64,000 bases of DNA from Brevibacillus choshinensis. GTDB taxonomy: Bacteria > Bacillota > Bacilli > Brevibacillales > Brevibacillaceae. The position numbers were made by a program, and so were the translations under genes. Numbering within the stretch: position 1 is the stretch's first letter; each line of letters starts with the position of its first letter. This document shows positions 34,917-42,985 of the stretch, one piece after another. The DNA lies in assembly GCF_001420695.1 (NCBI RefSeq), contig NZ_LJJB01000010.1:266365-330364 (forward strand), read 5' to 3'. The notes beneath the pieces are model-generated. The model was given only the letters and a program-made list of their open reading frames with translations. It had not been told where the DNA came from and made no database searches.

Positions 34917-36224
34917 TTAGGACGCTTCTTGTACAGCAGTTTCCGAAACAGACTGTTGCATATTTTTATTCGTATGAACGAGTACAATGTTCAGAATGAC
35001 TGCTGTCAACGAACCTGTTACGATTCCGTTTTGCAACAGCATTTTCGCCATAGTAGGCAATTGATCAAACATGCTTGGGACAGCAGCGGAACCCAGTCCA
35101 ACCGCGATACTGCAAGCGGCAATCAACAAGTTTTCGTTTTGGCGCAAATCTACCTGGGACAGGATATTGATCCCGGAAGCGACAACCATACCGAACATCG
35201 CGATCATCGCTCCGCCCAATACCGCATTCGGTACGATAGTGGTCAGCGCAGCCAGCTTTGGCAGCAGACCCAGTACTACCAGAATCCCACCCGCGCCGAT
35301 CATCACGTCGCGCGTTTTAATCCCTGTCAGACTCACCAGTCCGACGTTTTGCGAAAAGGCCGTGTACGGGAATGCATTGAAGATCCCGCCCAACACGATT
35401 GCGACCCCTTCCCCTCGCAAGCCTTTTACCACATCTTCCTTGCTTACGTCTTTGTTCGTTACTTTTCCGAGGGCGAAATAAACGCCTGTGGACTCTGCCA
35501 TGCTAATGATGTTCACGAGAATCATGGTGATGATGGCAACGATACTAAATTGCGGTGTACCAAAGTAAAAAGGTTCCACAATGCTGAACCAGGAGGCGCT
35601 TGCAACGTTGGCAAAGCTGACCATCCCCATAAAATAAGCCACTACAGTACCGACAATCAGACCGAGCAAAACCGAAATGGCACGAATAAATCCAGTAAAC
35701 AGACGATTGATAAGGAGAATAATAACGAGTGTTCCCAAAGCCAGAAGCAGATTGCGAGGAGCGCCGAAATCTGGCATTCCTTGACCACCAGCCACATTGT
35801 TCATCGCTACAGGGATCAGGGAAAGACCGATGATGGTCACGACTGAGCCTTGTACGACTGTCGGGAAGAAACGAAGCAGCTTTCCGAATAAGGGAGCCGC
35901 CAGGACAACGAAAATACCGGAAATGATAATCGCGCCATAGGCCGTCGCAAGGTTACTCGTAGAGGCAATCGCGATGATCGGACCCACTGCCGTAAAAGTA
36001 CAGCCCAGTACGACCGGGAGGCGAATCCCTGTGTAACGAGTCCCTAGAACTTGCAATAGAGTGGCGATACCGCAAGTAAACAAGTCTGCTGCAATCAGAT
36101 AGGCGATTTGTGCCGGGGTCAGATGAAGCGCTCCCCCGATGATCAATGGCACGACGACAGCTCCCGCATACATGGCCAAAACGTGCTGCAAGCCCAGTGT
36201 TACCACTTTTTGTTTGGATAACAT
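34917..36224 (-). CDS. pbuX: Xanthine/purine permease (NCS2 family)
   Basis: 435 residues with about 12-14 membrane helices, nucleobase:cation symporter-2 family. Typical segments: QHVLAMYAGAVVVPLIIGGAL at the start, the VLGCTFTAVGPIIAI block, and the SMAESTGVYFALGKVTNKDV helix 8 region with its key Glu. It imports xanthine (or uric acid/other purines) with protons. It is encoded 33 bases downstream of xpt, the same order as xpt-pbuX of B. subtilis, which supports xanthine as substrate. GAGGGAGAGAG is an acceptable ribosome binding site. Confidence 0.9.
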   Translation of the reverse strand: MLSKQKVVTLGLQHVLAMYAGAVVVPLIIGGALHLTPAQIAYLIAADLFTCGIATLLQVLGTRYTGIRLPVVLGCTFTAVGPIIAIASTSNLATAYGAIIISGIFVVLAAPLFGKLLRFFPTVVQGSVVTIIGLSLIPVAMNNVAGGQGMPDFGAPRNLLLALGTLVIILLINRLFTGFIRAISVLLGLIVGTVVAYFMGMVSFANVASASWFSIVEPFYFGTPQFSIVAIITMILVNIISMAESTGVYFALGKVTNKDVSKEDVVKGLRGEGVAIVLGGIFNAFPYTAFSQNVGLVSLTGIKTRDVMIGAGGILVVLGLLPKLAALTTIVPNAVLGGAMIAMFGMVVASGINILSQVDLRQNENLLIAACSIAVGLGSAAVPSMFDQLPTMAKMLLQNGIVTGSLTAVILNIVLVHTNKNMQQSVSETAVQEAS

Positions 36225-36257
36225 ACGTTTTTTTCTCTCTCCCTCTATTTATTTGTT

Positions 36258-36848
36258 TTAAGCGTGTGTTGCAGCTGGTTCAATAAAATGAATCTCACCT
36301 GGAGACATAGACTGGATTCGAGCCAGGGACTCAATGCGGATGCCCTCTTTCTCCAACAATCCTCGACCTTCCTGAAAGCTCTTTTCAATCACGGCACCAA
36401 TTCCGACGAGATGTGCTCCCGCGTCCTTGATGATTTGCGTAAGTCCTACCAGAGCGGCGCCAGTAGCCAGGAAATCGTCGACGATCAACACGCGATCCTC
36501 CGCTTGCAAATATTGTTTGGAGACGCTGATTTGGTACGTTTCCTGTCTCGTAAAGGAGTGCACAGGTGCCGAATACACTTCCTCGGTCAAGGTAACCGCC
36601 TTTTTCTTTTTCGCGTAAATAAAGGGAACGCCCAGCGCAAAAGAGGCCGCCAGAGCAAAGTGGATTCCGCTTGCTTCAATCGTCACGACTTTGGTCACAT
36701 TCTGATCACGAAACAGCTCGGCAAATCTTTCGCCGATCTTCATCGTCAGCTGTGGATCTACCTGGTGATTCAAGAAAGCGTCCACTTTTAATACGGATGC
36801 AGATAATACCTTCCCGTCACGGATGATGCGCTCTTGTAGTTCTTTCAT
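36258..36848 (-). CDS. xpt: Xanthine phosphoribosyltransferase
   Basis: 196 residues, the size of Bacillus Xpt. It starts MKELQERIIRDGKVLS and carries the PRPP-binding loop VLIVDDFLATGAAL near 125-138 and the TIEASGIHFALAAS block. It converts xanthine and PRPP to XMP for purine salvage, feeding on the permease encoded next. GGAGGGGG lies 8 bases before the ATG. In B. subtilis this operon is controlled by a guanine riboswitch; here I see no riboswitch consensus but a long hairpin at 36902-36977 in the leader. Confidence 0.94.
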   Translation of the reverse strand: MKELQERIIRDGKVLSASVLKVDAFLNHQVDPQLTMKIGERFAELFRDQNVTKVVTIEASGIHFALAASFALGVPFIYAKKKKAVTLTEEVYSAPVHSFTRQETYQISVSKQYLQAEDRVLIVDDFLATGAALVGLTQIIKDAGAHLVGIGAVIEKSFQEGRGLLEKEGIRIESLARIQSMSPGEIHFIEPAATHA

Positions 36849-36901
36849 CTATTTTCCCCCTCCATGGATGTAAAAAGTTTTCAATACTTTGAAACAAAAG
36901 T

Positions 36902-36977
36902 AAGCCCAGAGAGAACAGATCACGGGTTGGTAAGATCGAAAATACCAACTCCAAGTGAAATCTGTCCCTCTAGGCTT
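36902..36977 (-). promoter_or_regulatory. Long structured leader hairpin upstream of xpt-pbuX
   Basis: On the minus strand an 18-bp stem with one bulged U forms between AAGCCTAGAGGGACAGAT (36960-36977) and its partner at 36902-36920. Above it come CAC/GUG, GG/CC and an apical GTTGGTA/TACCAAC stem, separated by small asymmetric bulges (UU, UU, A), with a 10-base loop. It is followed by ACTTTTGTTTC, so it could act as a terminator. The purine riboswitch core (including the pyrimidine 74 region) is not recognisable. It may be a different regulatory RNA, a plain attenuator or a mobile palindrome. Confidence 0.5.
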
Positions 36978-37249
36978 GTATTTTTCCTGAGGTGCAGCAC
37001 GCTATTGAATCGCGCAAACATCACACGTTCCTGTCAGCCCTATTTTTGAAATCACTAAAATAAGGAAAGGATCGTGGACGCTCTCTCACTCGTAGTCAGG
37101 CGATTTACGGTCACCCGGTAGAAACTGTTGGGCCTTATTCCCAAAATTATACGAGCCTTACTATGCTTTTTGGATATTGACCAATCTATCATATCTCCCA
37201 GCCTAGGAGCAAGCGTTAATTTTTGAAAGCCCCCAGAGCCGTTTTCCCC
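36978..37249. other. Non-coding stretch between xpt leader and rsgA terminator
   Basis: Part of a 447-base gene-free stretch (36849-37295). I see no convincing gene: minus-strand frames here are tails of an out-of-frame reading of rsgA and have no ribosome binding site. Somewhere around 36985-37060 the xpt promoter must lie, but no strong -35/-10 pair is evident (weak TTCAAT with an A-rich -10). Confidence 0.4.
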
Positions 37250-37296
37250 TTGAAAAACACGGAAAGAGCCCCCGAAAAATCGAAGGCTCTCTTTCC
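37250..37296 (-). terminator. Intrinsic terminator after rsgA
   Basis: GGAAAGAGCC (37261-37270) pairs with GGCTCTCTTTCC (37285-37296) with a two-base bulge, the latter overlapping the rsgA stop; on the minus strand it is followed by GTGTTTTTC. Confidence 0.75.
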
Positions 37297-38378
37297 TATC
37301 GCTTAGGCTTGCGTTGCCGCATTTGCACGTTAATCTTTTTCCACTTATCCTTCTCAGCAGCCTGCAGTTTCGCGTCTTCTTTGCGTGCCAGATGGGCGAG
37401 CTCCCTTTGTAGCTTGAGATAGCTGTCGAATCTGGCTTTTTCCAGAGAACCATCAGCGATGGCTTCTCGGACTGCGCAGCCTGGCTCCTGTTCATGTTGA
37501 CAATCGTTAAATCGGCATGTCTCTGCGATTGTCTCAATATCATCGAACGCTCCGCGGAACCCTTCGTCTGCTTCCCACAGCTGCAGCTCTCGCATTCCTG
37601 GCGTGTCAATCATCAAGCCTCCGCTCGGCAAGAGGAACAACTCCCGGTGCGTCGTCGTATGTCGCCCACGATCGTCACCTTCACGGACTTCGCTCACTCG
37701 CTGCATATCCATGCCACTCAGCTTATTGATCAAGGTGGATTTGCCGACCCCTGAGGAGCCCATCAACGCAATCGTCTTGCCTTCTCCCAGATAGGGTGCC
37801 AGCTCCTCCAATCCTTCGCCGCGCTCGGAACTGACGACGTGAACAGGTACTCCGATCGCTACGGATTCCACTTCACGCAGCCTGGCTTCCAGATCGTCGC
37901 ATAAGTCGGCTTTGCTCAGCACGATGACAGGCGCTGCGCCGCTCTCCCATGCGAGAATCAGATAGCGCTCCATTCTGCGAATATTGAAGTCGTTATTCAG
38001 CGCGTTTACCAAAAAGACGGTATCTACGTTGGCTGCCACGATCTGCTCTTCCACCGTGCCACCCGCTACCTTGCGGGAAAACTTGCTTTTGCGTGGCAAG
38101 AGAGCATGAATCGTCGCTTTCTTTTCCTCAGCACGCGGACTGATTACGACCCAGTCCCCGACGGCCGGATAATCTTCACGACCTGTGGCTTCGTATCTCA
38201 GCTTTCCTGTTACCTCACCCAAAAGCTCACCATGCTCGCTCAATAGGCGGTAGATGCGTTTATGTTCCAGTGTGATGCGTCCTACACTGTAGCCTTGTTC
38301 GGCAAAAGGGGCAAAATGATTGGCAAACGTATCATTCCAGCCCAAAGTTTGTAAGGTTTGTTGTACTTGTTGATTCAC
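37296..38378 (-). CDS. rsgA: Ribosome small subunit-dependent GTPase A
   Basis: 360 residues. An OB-fold (about 40-100) precedes a circularly permuted GTPase: G4 LSKADL (154-159) comes before G1 GSSGVGKST (207-215) and G3 DTPG (258-261). The C-terminal zinc motif is Cys288, Cys293, His295, Cys301. It helps mature the 30S subunit. Many Bacilli have one copy (YloQ) near prkC, so this stand-alone gene could be a paralogue. The start is GTG at 38378 with AGGGGG upstream. Confidence 0.93.
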   Translation of the reverse strand: MNQQVQQTLQTLGWNDTFANHFAPFAEQGYSVGRITLEHKRIYRLLSEHGELLGEVTGKLRYEATGREDYPAVGDWVVISPRAEEKKATIHALLPRKSKFSRKVAGGTVEEQIVAANVDTVFLVNALNNDFNIRRMERYLILAWESGAAPVIVLSKADLCDDLEARLREVESVAIGVPVHVVSSERGEGLEELAPYLGEGKTIALMGSSGVGKSTLINKLSGMDMQRVSEVREGDDRGRHTTTHRELFLLPSGGLMIDTPGMRELQLWEADEGFRGAFDDIETIAETCRFNDCQHEQEPGCAVREAIADGSLEKARFDSYLKLQRELAHLARKEDAKLQAAEKDKWKKINVQMRQRKPKR

Positions 38379-38492
38379 GAACGGATTCCCCCTGCAAATG
38401 GTTATAATTCATGGCTATATGTGCCAAAACCAGTCACAGTCGAATCCTCAAATCATGAACGGTATTAGTGTTCGCTAGAAAGGAGGATTCCT

Positions 38493-38540
38493 GTGACCCC
38501 GATTGCTACAATCTCTACAAATTTTGCGTTTGTCATATAA
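38493..38540 (+). CDS. Micro-ORF (15 residues) with strong ribosome binding site
   Basis: GTG at 38493 is preceded by AAAGGAGG with 6 bases of spacing, ideal for initiation. The peptide is MTPIATISTNFAFVI and then TAA at 38538-38540. No gene follows on this strand, so it is not an obvious leader peptide. A TATAAT lies at 38403-38408 with no clear -35. It could be a real microprotein or a chance match in the 246-base gap before the next gene. Confidence 0.4.
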   Translation: MTPIATISTNFAFVI

Positions 38541-38624
38541 CATCTCTCCTTTTCAAACCGTTCCATCCAGTTTGATCATTATTTCCCAGTTATTGTACCA
38601 CAAAATGCTGTAGATGCAACAGAG

Positions 38625-38864
38625 TCAGTCTCCCCCGCCTCCACCGCCATCGCTACCTCCGCCACTGTCGGAGCCACCATCGCTATGGCTGTGTCCGTGG
38701 CCCCAGCCATCGGAATCATCACGGCGCGGATCGCTATCCACGTAATACGGCGCACCGCTGTCAGAAGACGAGTGAGAACGTCCGCGTCCACCCTTCTTTG
38801 CGCTCGTTGTCAATACCATCATCAAGATGATAAACATGAACACAATGACAATAAAAATTTCCAC
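38625..38864 (-). CDS. Small membrane-anchored Gly/Ser/His-rich protein
   Basis: 79 residues from a GTG at 38864 (GAGGGGAG eight bases upstream; another GTG at 38873 is too close to it). The N-terminal 20 residues (EIFIVIVFMFIILMMVL) are one membrane helix. The rest is hydrophilic low-complexity sequence: a basic segment KKGGRGRSH, an Asp-rich part and a tail of Gly, Ser, His and Asp (GWGHGHSHSDGG). The His/Gly tail might bind metal. I know no family; similar small tail-anchored proteins occur in many Bacilli. Confidence 0.6.
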   Translation of the reverse strand: MEIFIVIVFMFIILMMVLTTSAKKGGRGRSHSSSDSGAPYYVDSDPRRDDSDGWGHGHSHSDGGSDSGGGSDGGGGGGD

Positions 38865-38986
38865 TTGCTCCACTCCCCTCTGCGCTCAGCCCTGAACGTC
38901 AGTTGTACAACCCCAGTATAGCATGTTTCCCTACCACTCATGGCATGGACTGTCATTTCAGGGGGAGTCTGGTGGAATCGCGTCCA

Positions 38987-39208
38987 TTATCCTGCTGTCC
39001 TGCCATGCATCGGAGCTATCGCCAGTATATTCGCGATAGCAAAAACACGATACGCTTTTCGGGTGTAGCAGTAGGCCTTGATCCGCTGACCTGCGGAATC
39101 CAGCTCAAGGATCCGCACGATCCGCCTACTTGTCTCCCCGTTTTTACCCAGGTAGATCATTTCGATGATTTGCTGTCGCTCCCAATATCTGTTCAGTTCA
39201 CGAATCAT
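38987..39208 (-). CDS. Small WYL-like domain protein
   Basis: 73 residues. The core (IIEMIYLGKNGETSRRIVRIL, then IKAYCYTRKAYRVFAIANILAIAP) resembles the WYL domain found at the C-terminus of many bacterial regulators, here standing alone without a DNA-binding part. WYL domains bind nucleic acids or nucleotides. GGCGGTG precedes the ATG at 39208 with suitable spacing. Function unknown; it may be a small regulator or RNA-binding protein. Confidence 0.65.
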   Translation of the reverse strand: MIRELNRYWERQQIIEMIYLGKNGETSRRIVRILELDSAGQRIKAYCYTRKAYRVFAIANILAIAPMHGRTAG

Positions 39209-39298
39209 CAAGTTTCACCGCCATTTCATCTGTAGGATCATCTTATCATCCAGAACGTTTGTTCGCAAGTTTTGTTCGCATAAAATACGAACACACAA

Positions 39299-39335
39299 AA
39301 GAAGACACATGCCCCAAGGGAGCACATGTCTTCTT
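39299..39335 (-). terminator. Intrinsic terminator after the MFS gene
   Basis: AAGAAGACA..TGC pairs with GCA..TGTCTTCTT (two central mismatches); on the minus strand it is followed by TTGTGTG, 9 bases past the stop. Confidence 0.75.
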
Positions 39336-39343
39336 AGCTTATC

Positions 39344-40585
39344 TCATTTTTTTCTCATGGCCTTGCCGTACACGTAGACGATTGGAGACAGTAATACTGC
39401 CGCCACGATCAGGGATGCCCGGATGGACACGCGACTGCCAATCCATCCGACTACAGGACCTCCAGCCGTCTGCCCCAGCGCATTGGATTGACTCAGCATG
39501 GATAGGACGGTAGCCCGTACGTTGCTCGGGATGTTCAAGTTTAGCCACGTATCATACAGCGGACTGCTGATCGCCTCGATAACTCCGATCAGCAGCAAGG
39601 AGCTGAGCGCCCACCAGAAGTTCGGGGACAGTGCAAAGGACAATAACAGGACAATCCGCAAGCTCGTCAAGACGAACATCCCTACCATGACAGCCCGTTC
39701 GTTGTTGACATCCAGCCGCTTTTCCGTGAATTTTACGGCAAACAGGCCCAGAAAGGCAGTGAGCGCCGCGATCACCCCAAACCAGACAGCCATGGAAAAG
39801 GGAATGGACTTTGGAAAGCCCACATCCGTGATCAAATGCGCTTCCCGCAATCGGTCATACCCTTCTGAAGCTGCCCCACTAAATAGGGTAACGATCAGAA
39901 TCAGGAGCAAGATCGGCTGCGAACGCACTACCTTCACGCCCGACAGCCACGTCGTCTTCATTTCTTTCCACTGCGACGAATCTTTCTCCCGCTTTCGAGG
40001 TGTGAAGCCCTTTTCTTTCATAAAGAAGATCAGGAACAACCCGAGGGCCACATACATCAACCCGCCAACAAAGTAAGGGAGTTGGGTACCCAACGTTGAC
40101 AAACCGACGCTCAATCCGATTCCTGCCATCGTAGCCACGAGCGATACCCGCTTGGCTCGCATGAACAGACTGCCCAAGCTTTTTTCCCCTACTTCGTCTG
40201 CAATCCATGCCGTATCCGCACCACTGATAAAGGTGTGGCCGACTCCAAAAAACACTTGTGCCAGGAGCACCCAGCCTAATACCGGAAGAAAAGGCACCCA
40301 TTCCTGCAAGGGTCCGATCACTCCCTGTAGTGCAAATCCACTACCGAGGACAAACGTGCCGACAATGATTGATAGACGTCGACTGTAGGTGTCTGCTACC
40401 ACTCCCGTAACTCCTTCAAACAGGACCACCGTGAGCTCCAGCACGGTACCTACGATCAACAGCTCCAAAGGAGACAGCCTCAATGTGGCAATGTAGAAGA
40501 CAGCGTAGGTCGTAAACATGGTCGCGTTGGCCAGAGCCGTGATAAAACGCATGATCAAATACAATTGTGTCGCATTCATTTTCAT
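39344..40585 (-). CDS. MFS transporter (12-helix)
   Basis: About 413 residues and 12 membrane helices. Motif A variant GVVADTYSRRLSIIVG lies between helices 2 and 3, and the RFITALANATMFTTYAVFYIA start is typical of MFS proteins of the MefA/macrolide-type branch, though I would not name a drug. The ATG at 40585 is used here; another is at 40579. The bases in front of it (GGGCGGAT) are part of a hairpin, so initiation looks weak unless the structure opens. A 20-residue leader ORF with a strong ribosome binding site lies upstream (40664-40726), suggesting translational attenuation as seen for antibiotic-inducible genes. Confidence 0.85.
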   Translation of the reverse strand: MKMNATQLYLIMRFITALANATMFTTYAVFYIATLRLSPLELLIVGTVLELTVVLFEGVTGVVADTYSRRLSIIVGTFVLGSGFALQGVIGPLQEWVPFLPVLGWVLLAQVFFGVGHTFISGADTAWIADEVGEKSLGSLFMRAKRVSLVATMAGIGLSVGLSTLGTQLPYFVGGLMYVALGLFLIFFMKEKGFTPRKREKDSSQWKEMKTTWLSGVKVVRSQPILLLILIVTLFSGAASEGYDRLREAHLITDVGFPKSIPFSMAVWFGVIAALTAFLGLFAVKFTEKRLDVNNERAVMVGMFVLTSLRIVLLLSFALSPNFWWALSSLLLIGVIEAISSPLYDTWLNLNIPSNVRATVLSMLSQSNALGQTAGGPVVGWIGSRVSIRASLIVAAVLLSPIVYVYGKAMRKK

Positions 40586-40586
40586 A

Positions 40587-40665
40587 GGAACAATGATCCG
40601 CCCTTTTCGGCAGATGGACACGTTCCGTTTTCTTGCCTACCTACTGCTGCAAAAGCGTACGTGTC
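40587..40665 (-). promoter_or_regulatory. Putative translational attenuator of the MFS gene
   Basis: Two mutually exclusive pairings are visible on the minus strand. (a) GGAAC/GTTCC (40622-40626 with 40587-40591) plus ATCTGCC/GGCGGAT (40609-40615 with 40596-40602) form a hairpin ending one base before the ATG and burying the GGGCGG. (b) GACACGT (40659-40665), which overlaps the leader stop codon, pairs perfectly with ACGTGTC (40617-40623), which would break the base of hairpin (a). A ribosome on the leader would decide which forms. Confidence 0.5.
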
Positions 40666-40726
40666 ACTCTACCGTATCATTTTCTTTCTTTTGTGGGTGA
40701 GTTGCAGCTGTATTACGTACTAACAT
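40664..40726 (-). CDS. Leader peptide (20 residues) of the MFS gene
   Basis: ATG at 40726 follows GGAGG with 9 bases of spacing. The peptide is MLVRNTAATHPQKKENDTVE and stops at TGA (40664-40666), 78 bases before the MFS start. A good promoter lies just upstream (40758-40785). The stop codon overlaps one arm of the alternative pairing described for 40587-40665. The early residues would be where a ribosome-targeting drug could stall translation. Not recognised from known leader peptides. Confidence 0.5.
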   Translation of the reverse strand: MLVRNTAATHPQKKENDTVE

Positions 40727-40757
40727 GGTTCATACACCTCCGAGTTTTGTTAGTCTT

Positions 40758-40785
40758 ATTATAATAAATTTGGAATTTTTGACCA
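40758..40785 (-). promoter_or_regulatory. Sigma-A promoter of the leader ORF and MFS gene
   Basis: Minus strand TGGTCA (40780-40785), 16-bp spacer, TATAAT (40758-40763). Transcription would start near 40751, about 25 bases before the leader ORF. Confidence 0.6.
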
Positions 40786-40791
40786 GAAAAA

Positions 40792-41268
40792 TCATTTTCC
40801 TTCACATTCAATAACCTTTAGCAGGCTGGAAATCGTGGAAAGATGCATCGCTTCATGGCAGAAGGCAAAGTTGCAGACTTCTCCTACGGTTTCAAATCGA
40901 ACGGGTCCCATCTCAATCGGTGCTTTCAAAATCTCATCCATAAGGGCAGGGGAAATCTCCGACAAGCGGTTGAGCTGTTGGGAGAGGTAATGCATCAGCT
41001 CTTCTTTAGAAGGCGGCTGACTGGTCCAATCGGAAGGTTTCGTCCCGGTATGAAAGAAGCCTGCATACGATTCAGGCAGATTGGAGTGAAATGGAAATCC
41101 AAGTGAGAAGAAGAAATCAAGGGCAAAGACGATATGGCCTACATTCCAACGAATCGTGTGATTGAATGCCTCCGGTTGGATATCGAACTTTTCTTCAGGG
41201 ATGGATTGAATTTGATGAAGCGCAATTTGGCGAACCGTTTTACCCGTATTCAAAATTGTTGTAGCCAT
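40792..41268 (-). CDS. DinB-superfamily protein (YfiT-like)
   Basis: 158 residues, four-helix DinB fold. The three expected metal-binding histidines are His45 (WNVGHIVFALDFF), His138 and His142 (FCHEAMHLSTI). DinB-like proteins in bacillithiol-making Firmicutes include thiol transferases that conjugate bacillithiol; others have no known role. GGAGG lies 9 bases before the ATG. No clear terminator before the promoter at 40758-40785, so some read-through into the MFS leader is possible. Confidence 0.8.
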   Translation of the reverse strand: MATTILNTGKTVRQIALHQIQSIPEEKFDIQPEAFNHTIRWNVGHIVFALDFFFSLGFPFHSNLPESYAGFFHTGTKPSDWTSQPPSKEELMHYLSQQLNRLSEISPALMDEILKAPIEMGPVRFETVGEVCNFAFCHEAMHLSTISSLLKVIECEGK

Positions 41269-41410
41269 GATGGCATTCCTCCGTTTGGTTTGGATTCACT
41301 TGCAACGCCATCTTACCCCCTAAATCACTGCCAACTTGATCCTTTTCACTGCCATACAGTGCCTATTTCACTGATTCCCCTCGTTTTTTTGAAAAAAGAA
41401 AGAAAAAACG

Positions 41411-41445
41411 AAAAAACGCCCAACCGTTTTTGGGACTGTTGGACG
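41411..41445 (-). terminator. Intrinsic terminator after the membrane protein gene
   Basis: Minus strand CGTCCAAC pairs with GTTGGGCG (41438-41445 and 41417-41424), followed by TTTTTTCGTTTTTTC. Confidence 0.88.
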
Positions 41446-41458
41446 TAATGGATCACAT

Positions 41459-42841
41459 TCAAGCCGTTTCCTTTTCTTTTAAACGCAAGGCAACCAGACG
41501 CGCCCCTGCATTTTGCCAATTATAAAACGTCCGCTCGGGCACATAGGTCCGAAACCATTCCAAGGCTTCCTGTGCCGTGTCGTCGAGAAGGTCATCCGAA
41601 TACCGCCGGTTATACGGTTTGATCCCGTTTATGTAGGGAAAATAAAGCGCATTGTAGTACCGCCACTCATCCGATGTTCCGAAGTTCTCGCCCTGGCGAG
41701 GCTTCATCTGTTCGATTGATTCCGTCAATATGGCTTTCAGCTCAACGGCTCGCTCGATCACCTCGATCGGCCCTCCCCGCTTTTGCAGACGTTGTTCGAT
41801 GAGTCTCAAGTTGGTCAGCGGATTGGTAGCGAGACGCTCCAAATCTCCGAAATGGCTCAGCGCTCGTCGCGTATAGCGATACAGACTTTCTTCGTCCATT
41901 TCCTCCTGCAGAGCAGATTCATCCACCAGCACAGTCAGACGATCGACCATCCGTATTTGCGAGCTTTCTTCCCTTAGTTTTGGGAACGTCACAAAAGCGA
42001 TATTGTCGAGCAAGGTACGCAACGGATGATTAAAGACCTGTAGTGCAATCGTGAGCATCATGATCGCTAGCAAGAGAACGACCATGGCAAGCTGCAAGCC
42101 TGTCCCCCAGAGAATCGTACAGATCACCAAGCCTGAAAACAGTATGGTGTAAAAAACGGAGTAGTCCAACGATCGAAAAAAATCCGGTAGCCACGCTTCA
42201 CCCTGGCTTTTGATTTCCGTAGCGGTCGTCCCTACCCCAAACAGGAACAGCGCCACACCGTTTCCCATCAACACCCAGCTACTCGATGCTGCTTCCGGTA
42301 AAAACGCACACCAGAGTCCGCCCAAGACTGGGACAATCAGAGGGGATAGAACTGCTTTTGGCAGTACAGTCTGCTCGCTTTTGGCAGAAAAACGAAAGAA
42401 AGCGAGGATCGAAAAAACGAGTCCTAGCATGATCACGAGCAGGAGGATCGTGTACACCACTCGAAACGTCCCTGCCGTTCCCATCACTCCTATGATCAAG
42501 CTCCCCAGCATGCCGAGCGGAAGCAAGACGTATTTCCACCGCGAAAACAAATGGTCTGTCCGCCCCTCGTCCCTCGCCCGCGTCAAGAGTAGAGCTCCTT
42601 GCACGAACAGGAACGGAAGAAACAATGTAGCCTCTCTTAGCCCCATCATACATTCACTCAGCTTGTCGGCGAGCGAAAATGGCAGCAGGATGGATGAGAC
42701 CATGCATACAGCTACCAGTAAAAGAGCTGTCCCTGTGAATGCCATGCGCCCATTACGGATATCCCGCCGTAGCATATACAGCCCTAACCAATAGACAAAA
42801 GCAAACCCTGCAACCTGTGCGATTAGCGCTCCGATTGACAT
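41459..42841 (-). CDS. Polytopic membrane protein with cytoplasmic C-terminal domain, function unknown
   Basis: 460 residues. About nine membrane helices fill residues 1-275, followed by a soluble, mostly helical domain (about 280-460) rich in charged residues (VDRLTVLVDESALQEEMDEE, RLATNPLTNLRLIEQRL, EWRYYNALYFPYINGIKPY). The layout resembles the membrane sensor half of a signalling protein, but no kinase, GGDEF or HTH part is present. GGGGTGAG precedes the ATG. Not recognised. Monocistronic with a strong terminator. Confidence 0.7.
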   Translation of the reverse strand: MSIGALIAQVAGFAFVYWLGLYMLRRDIRNGRMAFTGTALLLVAVCMVSSILLPFSLADKLSECMMGLREATLFLPFLFVQGALLLTRARDEGRTDHLFSRWKYVLLPLGMLGSLIIGVMGTAGTFRVVYTILLLVIMLGLVFSILAFFRFSAKSEQTVLPKAVLSPLIVPVLGGLWCAFLPEAASSSWVLMGNGVALFLFGVGTTATEIKSQGEAWLPDFFRSLDYSVFYTILFSGLVICTILWGTGLQLAMVVLLLAIMMLTIALQVFNHPLRTLLDNIAFVTFPKLREESSQIRMVDRLTVLVDESALQEEMDEESLYRYTRRALSHFGDLERLATNPLTNLRLIEQRLQKRGGPIEVIERAVELKAILTESIEQMKPRQGENFGTSDEWRYYNALYFPYINGIKPYNRRYSDDLLDDTAQEALEWFRTYVPERTFYNWQNAGARLVALRLKEKETA

Positions 42842-42935
42842 CTACTCACCCCGTTCTTTTTTCCACTTTCCCCCTTTGTATGATACAAAAAATGGAAGGC
42901 GTTTAGGAGTCCTATTTTCTGAACCCTCCTATGCA

Positions 42936-42969
42936 CAAAAAAGCCGCGCAGAAATGATTCTGCACGGCT
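42936..42969 (-). terminator. Intrinsic terminator after ycnI
   Basis: Minus strand AGCCGTGCAG pairs with CTGCGCGGCT (42960-42969 and 42942-42951), followed by TTTTTTG. Confidence 0.9.
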
Positions 42970-42985
42970 AGGCTACTCTCGGTTC

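Noticed and set aside
34929-35846. Open frame of 305 codons on the + strand opposite pbuX
   Set aside because: It is antisense to a clear transporter gene, has no ribosome binding site and its composition (many His, Gln, Arg, no hydrophobic core) is that of a shadow frame.
36849-37060. Guanine riboswitch before xpt
   Set aside because: I looked for the purine aptamer core on the minus strand and found neither the loop sequences nor the P1 context; the structure seen is a single long rod.
37055-37609. Open frame of 184 codons on the minus strand at the end of rsgA
   Set aside because: Most of it is an alternate frame of rsgA and the tail runs through the rsgA terminator; no start signal.
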